The notes: a model not told the origin generated them from the letters alone. 64,000 bases of DNA from CAVQBC01 sp963848415 (GCA_963848415.1 CAWKDN010000001.1:124001-188000), one strand, 5' to 3'. Shown: positions 1 to 9,770, numbered from the stretch's first letter. Numbers and translations are program-made.

Positions 1-1367
<1,367 letters not shown>

Positions 1368-1374
1368 GGGGCGC

Positions 1375-1773
1375 TCAGGTCTTCTGCTCGGCGGTGAACT
1401 TCGAGGGGCACTTCGTCACCAGCGAGTCCTTCTCCCCCACGAACCCCGAGCCCTGCTTGCGCACGTCGACGATGACCTCGCGGCCGGTGCGGAAGGGGTC
1501 CGGCACCGCCCCCGTGTAGCTGACGGGCACCGAGACGTCGCCCGCGCGGTCGCGGACGCGGAAGCGGATCGTCGTCCCGTCTCGCCGCCACCCCGGCTCG
1601 ACCTTGCCGGTCAGCTCGTAGCGCTCGCCCGCCTTGGCACTCGCGACGAGCTGGCTGGGAGTCGATGCCTCGCTGGAGGCGCCGAAGCTCGTGTAGACGA
1701 GCGCGGCCGCGAGCAGCACGGCACAGCTCAGCGCCACGACGAAGCGGACCTTGCGCTTGCGGGTGGGGTCCAT
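1375..1773 (-). CDS. ccmE: Heme chaperone CcmE, Cys-type variant
   Basis: CcmE is a membrane-anchored periplasm-side OB-fold protein that carries heme covalently between CcmC and CcmF. The 132-residue protein has one N-terminal membrane segment (about residues 9-29) and a short beta-rich domain containing LTGKVEPGW and IRFRVRD. In the usual family a HxxxY motif binds heme. Here the equivalent near the C-terminus is K-C-P-S-K-F, with Cys at 122 and Phe at 126, so both the His and the Tyr are replaced. Cys-type CcmE (CxxxY) is known in some archaea and bacteria; the Phe is more unusual. It lies directly upstream of ccmF in the same operon. Confidence 0.85.
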   Translation of the reverse strand: MDPTRKRKVRFVVALSCAVLLAAALVYTSFGASSEASTPSQLVASAKAGERYELTGKVEPGWRRDGTTIRFRVRDRAGDVSVPVSYTGAVPDPFRTGREVIVDVRKQGSGFVGEKDSLVTKCPSKFTAEQKT

Positions 1774-1945
1774 GCCCTCCTCAGTATGGCGGGTCGGGCC
1801 GGTCCACCGGCGCCATCGCGGTCGGGCGGGCGTTTGCAGGCGAGAAGTGGGCGCTTTGCAGCGGCTTAACGGGTCCTAACGAGGGTTCGCCGGTGCAGGG
1901 GGAAACCTTTCGGGAGCTGTGGCGTTTGAGTTCGCAGCCCTGTAG

Positions 1946-2182
1946 ATGCAGCTGACGCGACACCTCTCCCTCCCCACCTCTCGCAACCGGCGTTTCGCCC
2001 GCGAGCCGCGCCGCAACCCGGCCGCCCCGTCCGAGCCCCCCACCGCCGAGATGGTCCGGGCCCGGCGCACGCCGCCGAGCCAGGACCGGGCGCTGTACTC
2101 CTGCGGCTGCGGCTACGTGTTCACCGCCCGCGTGACCACGACGGTCGACTGCCCGCACTGCGGCACCGGCCAGGCCTGGTAG
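1946..2182 (+). CDS. Small zinc-ribbon protein
   Basis: A 78-residue protein whose last 30 residues form a zinc ribbon, with CGCGYVF and CPHCGTGQAW supplying four Cys ligands. The N-terminal half is basic and Arg/Pro-rich and may be partly non-coding; an internal ATG at 2051 would give a 44-residue protein with the complete ribbon. The stop is directly followed by the GTG start of the next gene, so the two are likely translated together. No enzymatic function can be inferred. Upstream, at about 1867-1889, is an imperfect tandem repeat (TAACGGGTCC then TAACGAGGGT) of unknown meaning. Confidence 0.6.
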   Translation: MQLTRHLSLPTSRNRRFAREPRRNPAAPSEPPTAEMVRARRTPPSQDRALYSCGCGYVFTARVTTTVDCPHCGTGQAW

Positions 2183-2497
2183 GTGGCCACCGCCGACCTG
2201 ACGGTGATCGGGCTCGGGCGCTCTGACCCGAGTGCCTCCGCCTACATCGCCGAGATCCAGCGCCGGCTTTCGCGGCAGGACAAGGTCGGCTACCGGCTGC
2301 ACGCGATGGGCACGCTGCTGGAGGGCGCGACCGGCGACATCCTGACGCTCGTCGGCGAGCTGCACGCCGTGCCCTTCGAGCTCGGCCTCCCGCGCGTCTA
2401 CTCGATCCTCAAGCTCGACGAGCGCCGCGACCGCGAGGGCCAGACGCTCGAGGACAAGGAGTCCTCGGTGCGCCGGCTGCTCGAGACCGACTCCTGA
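2183..2497 (+). CDS. MTH1187/DUF77-family thiamine-binding-type protein
   Basis: A 104-residue protein starting with GTG immediately after the previous stop. The ferredoxin-like fold is indicated by the strand TADLTVIGLGR, the following helix SAYIAEIQRRL, and the motif YRLHAMGTLLEG with ILTLVGELH. These match the MTH1187/YqgV family, some members of which bind thiamine or related pyrimidines. It is full length for the family, which is about 100 residues. It is cytoplasmic and forms a two-gene unit with the zinc-ribbon protein. The family assignment is fairly secure, but the ligand is not. Confidence 0.8.
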   Translation: MATADLTVIGLGRSDPSASAYIAEIQRRLSRQDKVGYRLHAMGTLLEGATGDILTLVGELHAVPFELGLPRVYSILKLDERRDREGQTLEDKESSVRRLLETDS

Positions 2498-2500
2498 GGC

Positions 2501-3499
2501 TCAGCGCTCGCTGTCGAGCTCGGCCATCATCGGCTCGGCGTAGCGCGAGCCGGCGGCGGCGCCGGCGGGCACGGCGCGGTCGATCGCCTCCAGGTCCTCG
2601 GGCGAGAGCTCGACGTCGAGCGAGCCGAGCGCCTCGTGCAGGCGCTCGCGGCGGCGGGCGCCGACCAGCGCCACGATGTCCTCGCCGCGGCGAGAGCACC
2701 CAGGCGATGGCGACCTGGGCGACGGACGCGTCGCGCTGGGCGGCCACGTCGCCGAGCGCGTCGACCAGCGCGAGGTTGCGCTCGAGGTTCTCGCCCTGGA
2801 AGCGCGGGCTGATCGAGCGGAAGTCGTGCGCGGCGAGCTCGCGGTCGGCGGCTCCAGTGGCCGCTCAGCAGGCCGCGGGAGAGCACGCCGTAGGCGGTGA
2901 TGCCGATGCCCAGCTCGCGCGTGGCCGGCAGGATGTCGGCCTCGATGCCCGCGCGAGATCAGCGAGTACTCGATCTGGACGTCGGCGATCGGCCGCACCG
3001 CCGCGGCGCGGCGGATGGTCTCGGCGGAGACCTCCGAGAGGCCGACGTGGCGGACGAAGCCGGCGTCGACCATCTCCCCGATCGCGCCGACGGTCTCCTC
3101 GATCGGCACGTCGGGGTCCACGCGCGCCGGGCGGTAGATGTCGACGTGGTCGGTGCCGAGCCGGGTGAGCGTGTTGGCGAGGAAGTTCTTCACCGACGCC
3201 GGGCGCCCGTCGTTGCCGTTGAAGCCGCCGGCCGGATCGCGCAGGGCGCCGAACTTCACGCTGATGGCGACGTCGTCGCGGTTGCGGTCCTTCAGCGCGC
3301 GGGCGATGAGCAGCTCGTTTCGCCCGGAGCCGTAGAAGTCGCCGGTGTCGATGAGCGTCACGCCGGCGTCGATCGCCGCGTGGATCGTGGCGACGCTCTC
3401 CGCGTCGTCGGCCGGGGCGTCGAGGTCCGACATGCCCATCGCGCCGAGGCCGAGCGCGGACACGGTGGGGCCGGTGGTTCCGAGAACTCTCGAGGTCAT
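2501..3499 (-). CDS. Aldo/keto reductase, three compensating indels
   Basis: NADPH-dependent aldo/keto reductase of the YakC-like actinobacterial type. The N-terminal half is clean, with LGLGAMGMSD, DTGDFYGSGRNE (catalytic Asp/Tyr), ISVKFGAL (Lys) and IEETVGAIGEMVDAGFVRH. Three apparent single-base insertions follow, near 2953 (after YSLISR), near 2855 (after SGHW) and near 2694 (after AWVLS). They cancel, so the start and the C-terminus DIVALVGARRRERLHEALGS are in one frame while the middle must be read in two others. Repaired, the protein would be about 331 residues. Either a sequence-error victim or a recent pseudogene. It is divergent from the LysR gene at 3582, a common arrangement for a regulator and its target. 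Confidence 0.75.
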   Translation of the reverse strand: MTSRVLGTTGPTVSALGLGAMGMSDLDAPADDAESVATIHAAIDAGVTLIDTGDFYGSGRNELLIARALKDRNRDDVAISVKFGALRDPAGGFNGNDGRPASVKNFLANTLTRLGTDHVDIYRPARVDPDVPIEETVGAIGEMVDAGFVRHVGLSEVSAETIRRAAAVRPIADVQIEYSLISRGHRGRHPAGHARAGHRHHRLRRALPRPAERPLEPPTASSPRTTSARSARASRARTSSATSRWSTRSATWPPSATRPSPRSPSPGCSRRGEDIVALVGARRRERLHEALGSLDVELSPEDLEAIDRAVPAGAAAGSRYAEPMMAELDSER

Positions 3500-3581
3500 G
3501 CCGTCATGATGGGACGGGTGAGGACCCCCTGCAAACGCCGGTCGGCGGTCAGTTCACCACTCGTAGGCGTGGACCGTCACG

Positions 3582-4194
3582 GTGCCTGATCTGCGCCAGC
3601 TGCGGGCGTTCGTCGCCGTCGCTGAGGAGCTGAACTTCACCCATGCGGCCGAGCGGCTGCACCTCGGCCAGCAGGCGGTCTCGAAGACCGTCTCCCAGCT
3701 CGAGCGCGAGCTCGGCGTGGAGCTGCTGGAGCGCACCACGCGCGAGGTCCGCCTGACGACGGCCGGCAGCGCCCTGCTGGCGCGCGGGCGCGAGGCGCTC
3801 GTGGCCGCCGACGCCGCGTTCGACGTCGCGCGGGCCGTCGGCCGCGGCCTCGCCGGCGCGGCGACGGTGCGCCTGGCCGAGCTCGACGGCGAGCGCCTGT
3901 TGACCTGGAGCCGCCGCGGCACGCCCTACACCGATCTGCTGCTCGACCGCGTGGCGGCCGCGGGCTCGGTGGTCGAGCCGGTGCAGGCGCGCGTCACGGG
4001 CGCCGGCGACCTCTCCGAGCTGGCCGAGCGGGGTGCGGTCGCCTTGACGCCGGTCGGCTGGCCGCAGGGCGAGGGCAGCGTGCAGCTCGACGTGCTGGAC
4101 GAGATGTCGCTTGCCGCTGCTGGTGCTCTGGCCCGCCGGCGCGCCCTCCCCCGCTGTGCGGCGCCTGCGGGCGGGGATGACGACGGTCGCCTGA
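3582..4194 (+). pseudogene. LysR-family regulator lacking part of its effector domain
   Basis: The first 85 residues are a complete LysR winged helix (LRQLRAFVAVAEELNFTHAA, QAVSKTVSQLERELGVELLE, LTTAGSALL). After GRGLAG the sequence jumps to AATVRLAELDGERLL, which belongs late in the effector-binding domain, so roughly 80 residues seem to be missing in frame. A further indel near 4108 changes frame; repaired, the C-terminus reads MSLPLLVLWPAGAPSPAVRR and stops at 4194, just before the tRNA gene. Unrepaired, the frame runs to 4226 into the tRNA. Without half of its effector domain it is unlikely to respond normally to a ligand. It is divergent from the aldo/keto reductase. Confidence 0.7.
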
Positions 4195-4196
4195 GA

Positions 4197-4267
4197 GCGG
4201 GCAACGGGGGTCGAACCCGTTCCTAGAGCTTGGGAAGCTCTCGTGCAGCCGTTGACACTTTGCCCGC
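4197..4267 (-). tRNA. tRNA-Gly(CCC)
   Basis: A complete 71-nt cloverleaf on the minus strand. The acceptor stem is GCGGGCA/TGCCCGC. The D stem is GTGT/GCAC, the anticodon stem AGAGC/GCTCT with loop TTCCCAA (anticodon CCC), the variable loop four bases, and the T stem ACGGG/CCCGT with loop TTCGACC. CCA is not encoded. It lies between the LysR remnant and the TlpA operon, both on the opposite strand. Confidence 0.93.
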
Positions 4268-4311
4268 GCTGAGGCGCCCAGGATAACGGCCGGGCGGCCG
4301 GCTCGCCGCTT

Positions 4312-4317
4312 TACCCT
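4312..4317 (+). promoter_or_regulatory. Putative -10 element of the tlpA-ccmH-ccdA operon
   Basis: TACCCT immediately precedes ATG 4318 and ends 6 nt before a second in-frame ATG at 4324. Transcription would therefore start at about 4324, giving a leaderless mRNA and favouring the second ATG. No convincing -35 is visible. Confidence 0.4.
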
Positions 4318-4323
4318 ATGAGC

Positions 4324-4872
4324 ATGCGCCTCCGGGTCTTCTGGCCGGTGATCGTGGCCGCGGCCGCGCTGGTCGGGCTGCTCGCGTACGGGATCACCTC
4401 CAAGCGCACGGACACCTCGATCGACCAGGCGGTGCTCAACGGGGAGCGGGTCGCGGCGCCGACGGCCGAGCTGCCGGTGCTCGGCAAGCCGGCGCAGAGC
4501 GGCTCGGCGGCCGACTATCGCGGCAAGGTCGTGGTCATGAACTTCTGGGCCTCGTGGTGCAAGCCGTGCCGCGACGAGCTGCCGCTGCTGGAGCGCACGC
4601 AGAAGCAGATCGCGCCGCAGGGCGGCACGGTCCTCGGGATCTCCTATCGCGACATCACCGCGGACGCGCTGGTCTACGTCCGCCGCTACGACCTCACCTT
4701 CCCCAGCCTGCGCGACCGCGACGGCCGCTTCGCCGACGAGTACAGCGCCCAGGCGTTCCCGGAGACCTTCGTGATCGATCGCAAGGGCGAGATCGCCGCT
4801 GCACGGCGAGGCCCCGTGACGCAGGCGTGGCTCGACGAGACGCTGCCTCCGTTGCTCGAGGAGCAGGCGTGA
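4324..4872 (+). CDS. TlpA/CcmG-type membrane thioredoxin
   Basis: A thiol:disulfide reductant for cytochrome c maturation, reducing the apocytochrome CxxCH cysteines outside the membrane. It has one N-terminal membrane anchor (about residues 3-24) and a thioredoxin fold with active site NFWASWCKPCRDEL (Cys79 and Cys82 from the ATG at 4324) and the cis-Pro region QAFPETFVIDRKGEI. Length (182 residues) is normal for TlpA/ResA/CcmG. ATG 4318 is possible, but it abuts a -10-like TACCCT, so 4324 is preferred. The stop overlaps the ccmH GTG by four bases (GTGA), and ccdA follows, giving a complete thiol-reduction operon. Confidence 0.88.
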   Translation: MRLRVFWPVIVAAAALVGLLAYGITSKRTDTSIDQAVLNGERVAAPTAELPVLGKPAQSGSAADYRGKVVVMNFWASWCKPCRDELPLLERTQKQIAPQGGTVLGISYRDITADALVYVRRYDLTFPSLRDRDGRFADEYSAQAFPETFVIDRKGEIAAARRGPVTQAWLDETLPPLLEEQA

Positions 4873-5351
4873 GGGTCGCGGCGCTCGCGCTCGCCGCCTT
4901 GACCCTGGCGCTCGTCGCGGGCGCCTCCCCCGCCTCGGCCGCCACCCCGCGCACGTCGCTGCCCGACATCGAGAACGAGGTCATGTGCGTGGAGTGCGGG
5001 ACCGCGCTCTTCGTCTCCCAGTCCCCGGTGGCCGACCGCGAGCGAGCGTTCATCCGCGCGCGGATCGCCGAGGGCAAGACCAAGCAGGAGATCAAGGACG
5101 CGCTCGTGGCCGAGTACGGCCCGGCCGTGCTGGCCACGCCGCAGGATCGCGGCTTCGACCTGAGCGCGAGCCTCGTGCCGTGGCTGCTGGCCGGGCTCGG
5201 GCTCGTCGGCGTCGCGTTCGCGGCGTGGCGCTGGCGCCGGCGACCCGGCGACGACGGACCGGAGCCGCCCCCGGAAGTCCCCGGCCCGCCGCTCGACGCC
5301 GACGACGCGCGGCGCCTGGACGCCGACCTGGCGGCGTTCGACCGGCGATGA
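4869..5351 (+). CDS. ccmH: CcmH-type thioreductase
   Basis: CcmH keeps the heme-binding cysteines of apocytochrome c reduced. The 160-residue protein begins at GTG 4869, overlapping the tlpA stop as GTGA. It has a signal peptide (cleavage near residue 24, after PASA), the redox motif MCVEC (Cys40 and Cys43, replacing the common RCxxC), the family block PVADRERAFIRARIAEGKTK, and a C-terminal membrane helix at about residues 106-125 followed by a basic tail. The stop overlaps the ccdA start as ATGA. Confidence 0.88.
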   Translation: MRVAALALAALTLALVAGASPASAATPRTSLPDIENEVMCVECGTALFVSQSPVADRERAFIRARIAEGKTKQEIKDALVAEYGPAVLATPQDRGFDLSASLVPWLLAGLGLVGVAFAAWRWRRRPGDDGPEPPPEVPGPPLDADDARRLDADLAAFDRR

Positions 5352-6091
5352 GCGGCGGCGTGGACACCACGGTGTTGGCGGCCTTCGCGGTCGGCTTCAT
5401 CTCCTTCGTCTCGCCCTGCGTGCTGCCGCTCGTGCCCGGGTACCTGTCGGCGGTCTCGGGCGTCTCGCTGGCCGAGGTCCAGCGCGGCGAGAGCTCGCTG
5501 CCGCGCGTGCTGCTGCCGGCGATCGCCTTCTGCCTCTCCTTCACCGCGGTCTTCGTCGCGCTCGGGATGACCGCCACCGGCCTCGGCTCGACGCTGCAGG
5601 ACAGCCGCGGGACGCTCGATCTCGTCGCCGGCGCGGTGATCATCGCGCTCGGGCTGTTCTTCCTGCTGACGCCGTTCGTGCCGCGCCTGAACCGCGAGTG
5701 GCGCCCGGACGCGCTGATCTCACGCGCCGGCTCGGGCGGGCCGCTGCTCGCCGGCGCGGCCTTCGCCTTCGCCTGGACGCCGTGCGTCGGGCCGACGCTC
5801 GGCTCGATCCTGACAGCGGCAGCCGTCCAGGACACGCTCAGCCAGGGCGCCGTACTGCTGCTCTTCTACTCGGCGGGACTGGCGGTCCCGTTCCTGCTCA
5901 CCGCGATCGCCTTCACCCGCGCCACGGCGGCCTTCCGCTGGCTGCGCGACCGCTACCTGATCATCACGGCCCTGTCGGGCATCGTGCTGATCGCGATGGG
6001 CGTCCTGCTGATGACGGGCGAGCTGACGCGCCTCAACAGCGAGGCGCAGCAGGCGCTGGACGCCGTCGGCCTCAACCTCTGGGACCTCTGA
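5348..6091 (+). CDS. ccdA: CcdA thiol-disulfide transporter
   Basis: CcdA passes electrons from cytoplasmic thioredoxin across the membrane to TlpA/CcmG and CcmH. The 247-residue protein has six predicted helices and the two redox cysteines of the family, in FVSPCVLPLVPG (Cys24) and FAWTPCVGPTLG (Cys146), each next to conserved prolines. The ATG at 5348 overlaps the ccmH stop. It is the last gene of the operon; the convergent argS stop lies 25 nt beyond. Confidence 0.93.
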   Translation: MSGGVDTTVLAAFAVGFISFVSPCVLPLVPGYLSAVSGVSLAEVQRGESSLPRVLLPAIAFCLSFTAVFVALGMTATGLGSTLQDSRGTLDLVAGAVIIALGLFFLLTPFVPRLNREWRPDALISRAGSGGPLLAGAAFAFAWTPCVGPTLGSILTAAAVQDTLSQGAVLLLFYSAGLAVPFLLTAIAFTRATAAFRWLRDRYLIITALSGIVLIAMGVLLMTGELTRLNSEAQQALDAVGLNLWDL

Positions 6092-6116
6092 CGGGCGAGC
6101 CGCGGCCGCCCGACCG

Positions 6117-7763
6117 CTACATAGCGTCCGGCGCGCTGACCCCGAGCAGTCCGAGCGAGCGGGCGATCGCGCGGCGGGCAGCGACGCTCAGGCCGATCCG
6201 GAAGGCCTCGAGCTCGGCCGGCTCGGCGCCGACCACGCGGCAGTCGCGGTAGAAGGCGGTGAACGTCTGGGCGAGCTCGAGCGCGTAGACGGCGATCCGG
6301 TGCGGCGCGCGGCGCTCCGCCGCCTCCGCGACCTCGCCGGGGAAGGCGACCAGCAGCTTGACCAGCTCGCGCTCGGCGGGCTCGAGCACGACGGCGTCCG
6401 GCAGCCCGCCGGCGCTCCCGAGGGCCGCGGCGACCCGCTCCTCCCCCGCCTTGTCCAGGATCGAGGCGATGCGCGCGTGGGCGTACTGGACGTAGTAGAC
6501 CGGGTTCTCGCTGGACTGCTCGGCCGCCAGGTCGAGGTCGAGGTCGACGGCGCTCTCGTGCGAGCGCTGGAGCATGAAGAAGCGCGCCGCGTCGACCCCG
6601 ATGCGCTCGATCAGCTCGTCGAGCGTGACGAAGTCCCCGCGCCGCTTGGACATCGAGGCCCGCGCGCCGCGCTCGACCACGTGGACGAACTGCAGGATCG
6701 GGATCTCGAGCCGGTCCGGGTCGGCGCCGAGCGTCGACATCGCGGCGCGCATCCGCCCGATGTAGCCGTGGTGGTCGGCGCCCAGCGCGATCACCAGCCG
6801 GTCATAGCCGCGTTCGAGCTTGACCTCGAGGTAGGCGACGTCGGCCGCGTAGTAGGTCGACTGGCCGTTGGAGCGCTGCAGGACGCGGTCCTTGTCGTCG
6901 CCGTACCCCGTCGTGCGCAGCCACCAGGCGCCGTCTGACTCGTACAGGTGCCCCTGCTCGCGCAGGCGGGAGAAGGCGACCTCGATCGGCGTCGGGTCGC
7001 CCTCGTGCAGCGCCTGCTCGTGGAAGAAGAGATCGAAGCTCACGCGATAGGCCTCGAGCGTCGCGCGGATGCGCTCGAACATGATCCGCGCGCCCTCGGC
7101 GCCCAGGGCGACGGGATCGCCCTCGGCGGCACCCTCGATCTGCGCGGCCAGCTCGGCGACGTAGTCGCCCTGGTAGCCGCCCTCGGGCGGCTCCTCGCCG
7201 CGTGCCCGCGCCCGGATCGAGGCGCCGAGCAGCTCGACCTGGGTGCCGGCGTCGTTGAAGTAGTACTCGCGGTCGACCGCGTGCCCGTGGAAGTCCAGCA
7301 GCCGCGCGAGGGCGTCGCCGTAGGCGGCGTGGCGGCCGCTCGCGGCGGTCAGCGGCCCGGTGGGGTTGGCGGAGACGAACTCGACGTCGATCCGCTGGGG
7401 CGGGTCGGCGCCGCCGCCGCCCCAGGCGTCGCCGGCGCCCAGCACCTGGGTCGCGGCGTCCGCGTACCAGGCGTCGGCGAGGAAGACGTTCAGGAAGCCG
7501 GGCCCGGCGACCTCGACGCGCTCGACCGCGCCGCCGAGCCGCTCGCGCAGGGTGTCGCCGAGGCGCTCGGCGATCGCCCGCGGCGGCTCGCCGAGGGCGG
7601 GCGCCAGCAGCATCGCCGCGTTGGTGGAGTAGTCGCCGAAGCCCGCCTTGCGAGGGCGCTCGAGCGTCGGGCGCACGGCGCCGGCGCCCGCGCCGTCGCG
7701 CACCGCGGCGGCGGCCTCCTCCACGGCGGCGCGGAGCTGCTCGATGGGGCTCGTCTGCGGCAT
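6117..7763 (-). CDS. argS: Arginyl-tRNA synthetase
   Basis: Charges tRNA-Arg with arginine in the cytoplasm (class I). The 548-residue length is typical. It shows the N-terminal additional domain (KAGFGDYSTNAAM), the HIGH-like site in ANPTGPLTAASGRHAAYGD, REYYFNDAGTQ, the KMSKS-like loop ASMSKRRGDFVTLDEL, and the C-terminal DALR anticodon domain ENPVYYVQYAHARI. The stop of rlmH upstream lies 4 nt before its start, so the two are co-transcribed as rlmH-argS. Confidence 0.96.
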   Translation of the reverse strand: MPQTSPIEQLRAAVEEAAAAVRDGAGAGAVRPTLERPRKAGFGDYSTNAAMLLAPALGEPPRAIAERLGDTLRERLGGAVERVEVAGPGFLNVFLADAWYADAATQVLGAGDAWGGGGADPPQRIDVEFVSANPTGPLTAASGRHAAYGDALARLLDFHGHAVDREYYFNDAGTQVELLGASIRARARGEEPPEGGYQGDYVAELAAQIEGAAEGDPVALGAEGARIMFERIRATLEAYRVSFDLFFHEQALHEGDPTPIEVAFSRLREQGHLYESDGAWWLRTTGYGDDKDRVLQRSNGQSTYYAADVAYLEVKLERGYDRLVIALGADHHGYIGRMRAAMSTLGADPDRLEIPILQFVHVVERGARASMSKRRGDFVTLDELIERIGVDAARFFMLQRSHESAVDLDLDLAAEQSSENPVYYVQYAHARIASILDKAGEERVAAALGSAGGLPDAVVLEPAERELVKLLVAFPGEVAEAAERRAPHRIAVYALELAQTFTAFYRDCRVVGAEPAELEAFRIGLSVAARRAIARSLGLLGVSAPDAM

Positions 7764-7767
7764 CGGA

Positions 7768-8175
7768 TCAGTGATGGTAGGGCTCGCCGGCGAGGATCTT
7801 GTGGGCGCGGTAGAGCTGCTCGAGCAGGACGACGCGGGCGAGCTGATGGGGCAGCGTCGCCGGCCCGAAGGACAGCCGGTGGTCGGGCTGCTCCAGCGCG
7901 GTCCCGAACGGCCCGCCGATCACGAAGCAGAGATCGCGGCCCGACCGGCGGCGGGCCTCCAGCCAGCGCGCGAAGGCCTCCGAGGCGTAGGCGCGACCGT
8001 CGCTCGCCAGCAGAGACACGTAGGCGCGCGGCGGCAGCCGCCGCTGCACCGCCTCGTCGTCGCGCACCTCGACGAGCTCGAGCCGGGCATGGCGGCCGAG
8101 CAGCTTGCGGTAGTGCTCGACGTCGTCGGCGTAGGGCGCCCGCAGCCGCCCCACGGCGAGGACGGTGATCCGCAC
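7768..8175 (-). CDS. rlmH: 23S rRNA (pseudouridine1915-N3)-methyltransferase RlmH
   Basis: A SPOUT-class methyltransferase acting on 23S rRNA pseudouridine 1915. The 135-residue protein has the SAM-binding knot LCFVIGGPFG and the C-terminal LEQLYRAHKILAGEPYHH. It starts with GTG at 8175, separated by only 7 nt from a TAGTAT -10 element, so a leaderless transcript is likely. It is divergent from the DUF3467 gene, and argS follows in the same direction. Confidence 0.94.
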   Translation of the reverse strand: MRITVLAVGRLRAPYADDVEHYRKLLGRHARLELVEVRDDEAVQRRLPPRAYVSLLASDGRAYASEAFARWLEARRRSGRDLCFVIGGPFGTALEQPDHRLSFGPATLPHQLARVVLLEQLYRAHKILAGEPYHH

Positions 8176-8195
8176 CGGTGCGATACTACGGCGGC
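8176..8195. promoter_or_regulatory. Shared divergent -10 between rlmH and the DUF3467 gene
   Basis: Only 20 bp separate the GTG of rlmH (8175, minus) from the ATG of the DUF3467 gene (8196, plus). The central ATACTA (8183-8188) reads TAGTAT on the minus strand and GATACT/TACTAC on the plus strand. Each start codon lies about 7-8 nt beyond the hexamer, where transcription would begin. One near-symmetric -10 could therefore drive two leaderless mRNAs. Confidence 0.5.
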
Positions 8196-8519
8196 ATGTC
8201 CGGCGACGACGAGGACCGCGAGCGTCACATCAACATCCACACCTCGCCGGAGATCATGGCGGGCGTCTACGCGAACTTCGCCAACGTCTCGCACTCCGAC
8301 TACGAGTTCACGATCACCTTCGCCCGCGTCGACCACGAGGTCGAGGAGGACGAGATCCCGGGCGTGGTCGTCTCGCGCGTGAACCTGTCGGCGAAGTTCA
8401 TGCGCGAGCTGATCGACGCGATGGAGGACAACTTCTCCAAGTGGAGCACGCGGGAGGGGATCAAGAACCTCCCCGAGGTGGGCCGGGACGAGCCGCCTCC
8501 GCCGGCCGAGCCGAGCTGA
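8196..8519 (+). CDS. DUF3467-family protein
   Basis: A 107-residue cytoplasmic protein matching DUF3467 in the stretches SPEIMAGVYANFANVSHSDY, FTITFARVD and VVSRVNLSAKFMRELIDAM. The family is small and mostly beta, and its biochemical role is unknown. ATG 8196 is chosen over a GTG at 8178 because the latter lies inside the promoter region shared with rlmH. Its 3' end overlaps the repaired end of the convergent M48 gene by about 59 nt. Confidence 0.82.
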   Translation: MSGDDEDRERHINIHTSPEIMAGVYANFANVSHSDYEFTITFARVDHEVEEDEIPGVVVSRVNLSAKFMRELIDAMEDNFSKWSTREGIKNLPEVGRDEPPPPAEPS

Positions 8520-9730
8520 GCTCCCGCTCGAAGGCCACCCCCAGCGCCGATCCGCTCCAGCGTGGTCGGATGCGTGCCCACCAGCGCGTGCCACCAGGCC
8601 GGCGGGGTGACGTCCGAGACGTTCTGGATCGCGATCCGGCGCTGGAAGTCGATCAGCGTCCCCGGCTCGCGCGTGAGCTCGATCGAGTAGGCGTCCGCGC
8701 GGCGCTCGACGTCGCGCGAGAGCTGGTTTGAGACGAAGGTGATCGCCGGCACCAGCAGCGCCAGCGAGAGCGCGACGGCCGGCAGCACCGCCGCGGTACC
8801 CTCGCTGTCGGCCGGCGCCAGGCGGCGGGTGAGCAGCGCTGCCGCGAGCATCCCGAACGGCGCGACGATCGCGACCCACAGCAGCCCCCTGGGCACGTCG
8901 TCGAAGTGGACGTGGCCGAGCTCGTGGGCGACCACCAGCCGCGTCTCGGCCGGGGTGAAGTCCTCGATCAGGTTGTCGTAGATCACCACCCGCTTGGTGG
9001 CGCCGAGGCCGGCGACGTAGGCGTTGGCGCCCGTGGTCCGCCGCGACGCGTCGACCTCGTAGACCTGGCCGACGTCCACCCCGGCGCGCTTGGCGAGCGC
9101 GAGCACGTCGGTCCGCAGCTCGCCCGCCGGCAGCGGGGTGAAGCGGTTGAAGATCGGGTCGAGGACGACCGGGCCGGCGTAGGTCATCACCGCGCCGAAG
9201 CCGACGATCACGACGGCGCCCGGCAGCCACCAGCGCGAGCCGAAGCGCCGCATGCCGACCAGCAGCAGCGCGCCGCCGGCGCCGGCCAGCACCGCTCCGA
9301 TCGCCTGGCTGCGCACCCGGTCCCACGCGTAGCCGCCCCAGTCCTGGGTGACCAGACCGACGTCGCGCGCGCGCTGGCGCGCGGCGACGTCGACCGGGAG
9401 GCTCGCGACGGCGAGCGTGGCCGACAGCGCGGCGGCCGCCGCGGCGCCGGCGAGGACCGGGCGGCGGTAGCGCCGGGCCAGTACGGCGGGGGGGCGGGCC
9501 ACCAGCACGATCAGCAGCCCGACGTCGATGACCGTGCCGGCGACGAACAGCCAGCGCTGCCCGCGGCGGAAGGCGTCGCCGCGCTCGATCTCGGCCTCGC
9601 TGAAGTAGGCTCGCGGCTGCACGGAGACGGGCTCAGGACCGCGGTCGCGCGGACGCAGGAGCAGGACGGCGGCCTCGGCGACCACGACGGCGGTGACGAG
9701 GGCGATCGGCAGGCGCAAGGTCCTCAGCAC
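8461..9730 (-). CDS. M48-family membrane zinc metalloprotease
   Basis: A CAAX-protease/HtpX-like integral membrane peptidase. It has several membrane helices (starting at about residues 5-25 and 60-80), the zinc site VAHELGHVHFDD, the second-site Glu region RDVERRADAYSIELT, and an Asn/Tyr motif in TGANAYVAGLG. After HPTTLERIG the frame is disturbed by an apparent extra G in a five-G run near 8548. Repaired, it continues GVAFEREL and stops at 8461; unrepaired, it runs to 8300 antisense through most of the DUF3467 gene, which is implausible. The start is GTG 9730, 7 nt after a TAGAGT -10-like element. Confidence 0.85.
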
Positions 9731-9737
9731 CGAAGAG

Positions 9738-9743
9738 ACTCTA
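9738..9743 (-). promoter_or_regulatory. Putative leaderless -10 of the M48 gene
   Basis: TAGAGT on the minus strand lies 7 nt before the GTG start at 9730, the spacing expected if transcription begins at the start codon. There is no clear -35. Confidence 0.4.
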
Positions 9744-9770
9744 CGGGCCGCTCCGCCGCTCGAACCTCAC

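Noticed and set aside
8300..8460. C-terminal extension of the M48 protease
   Set aside because: It is antisense to the conserved part of DUF3467 and follows a probable extra G; the repaired frame stops at 8461.
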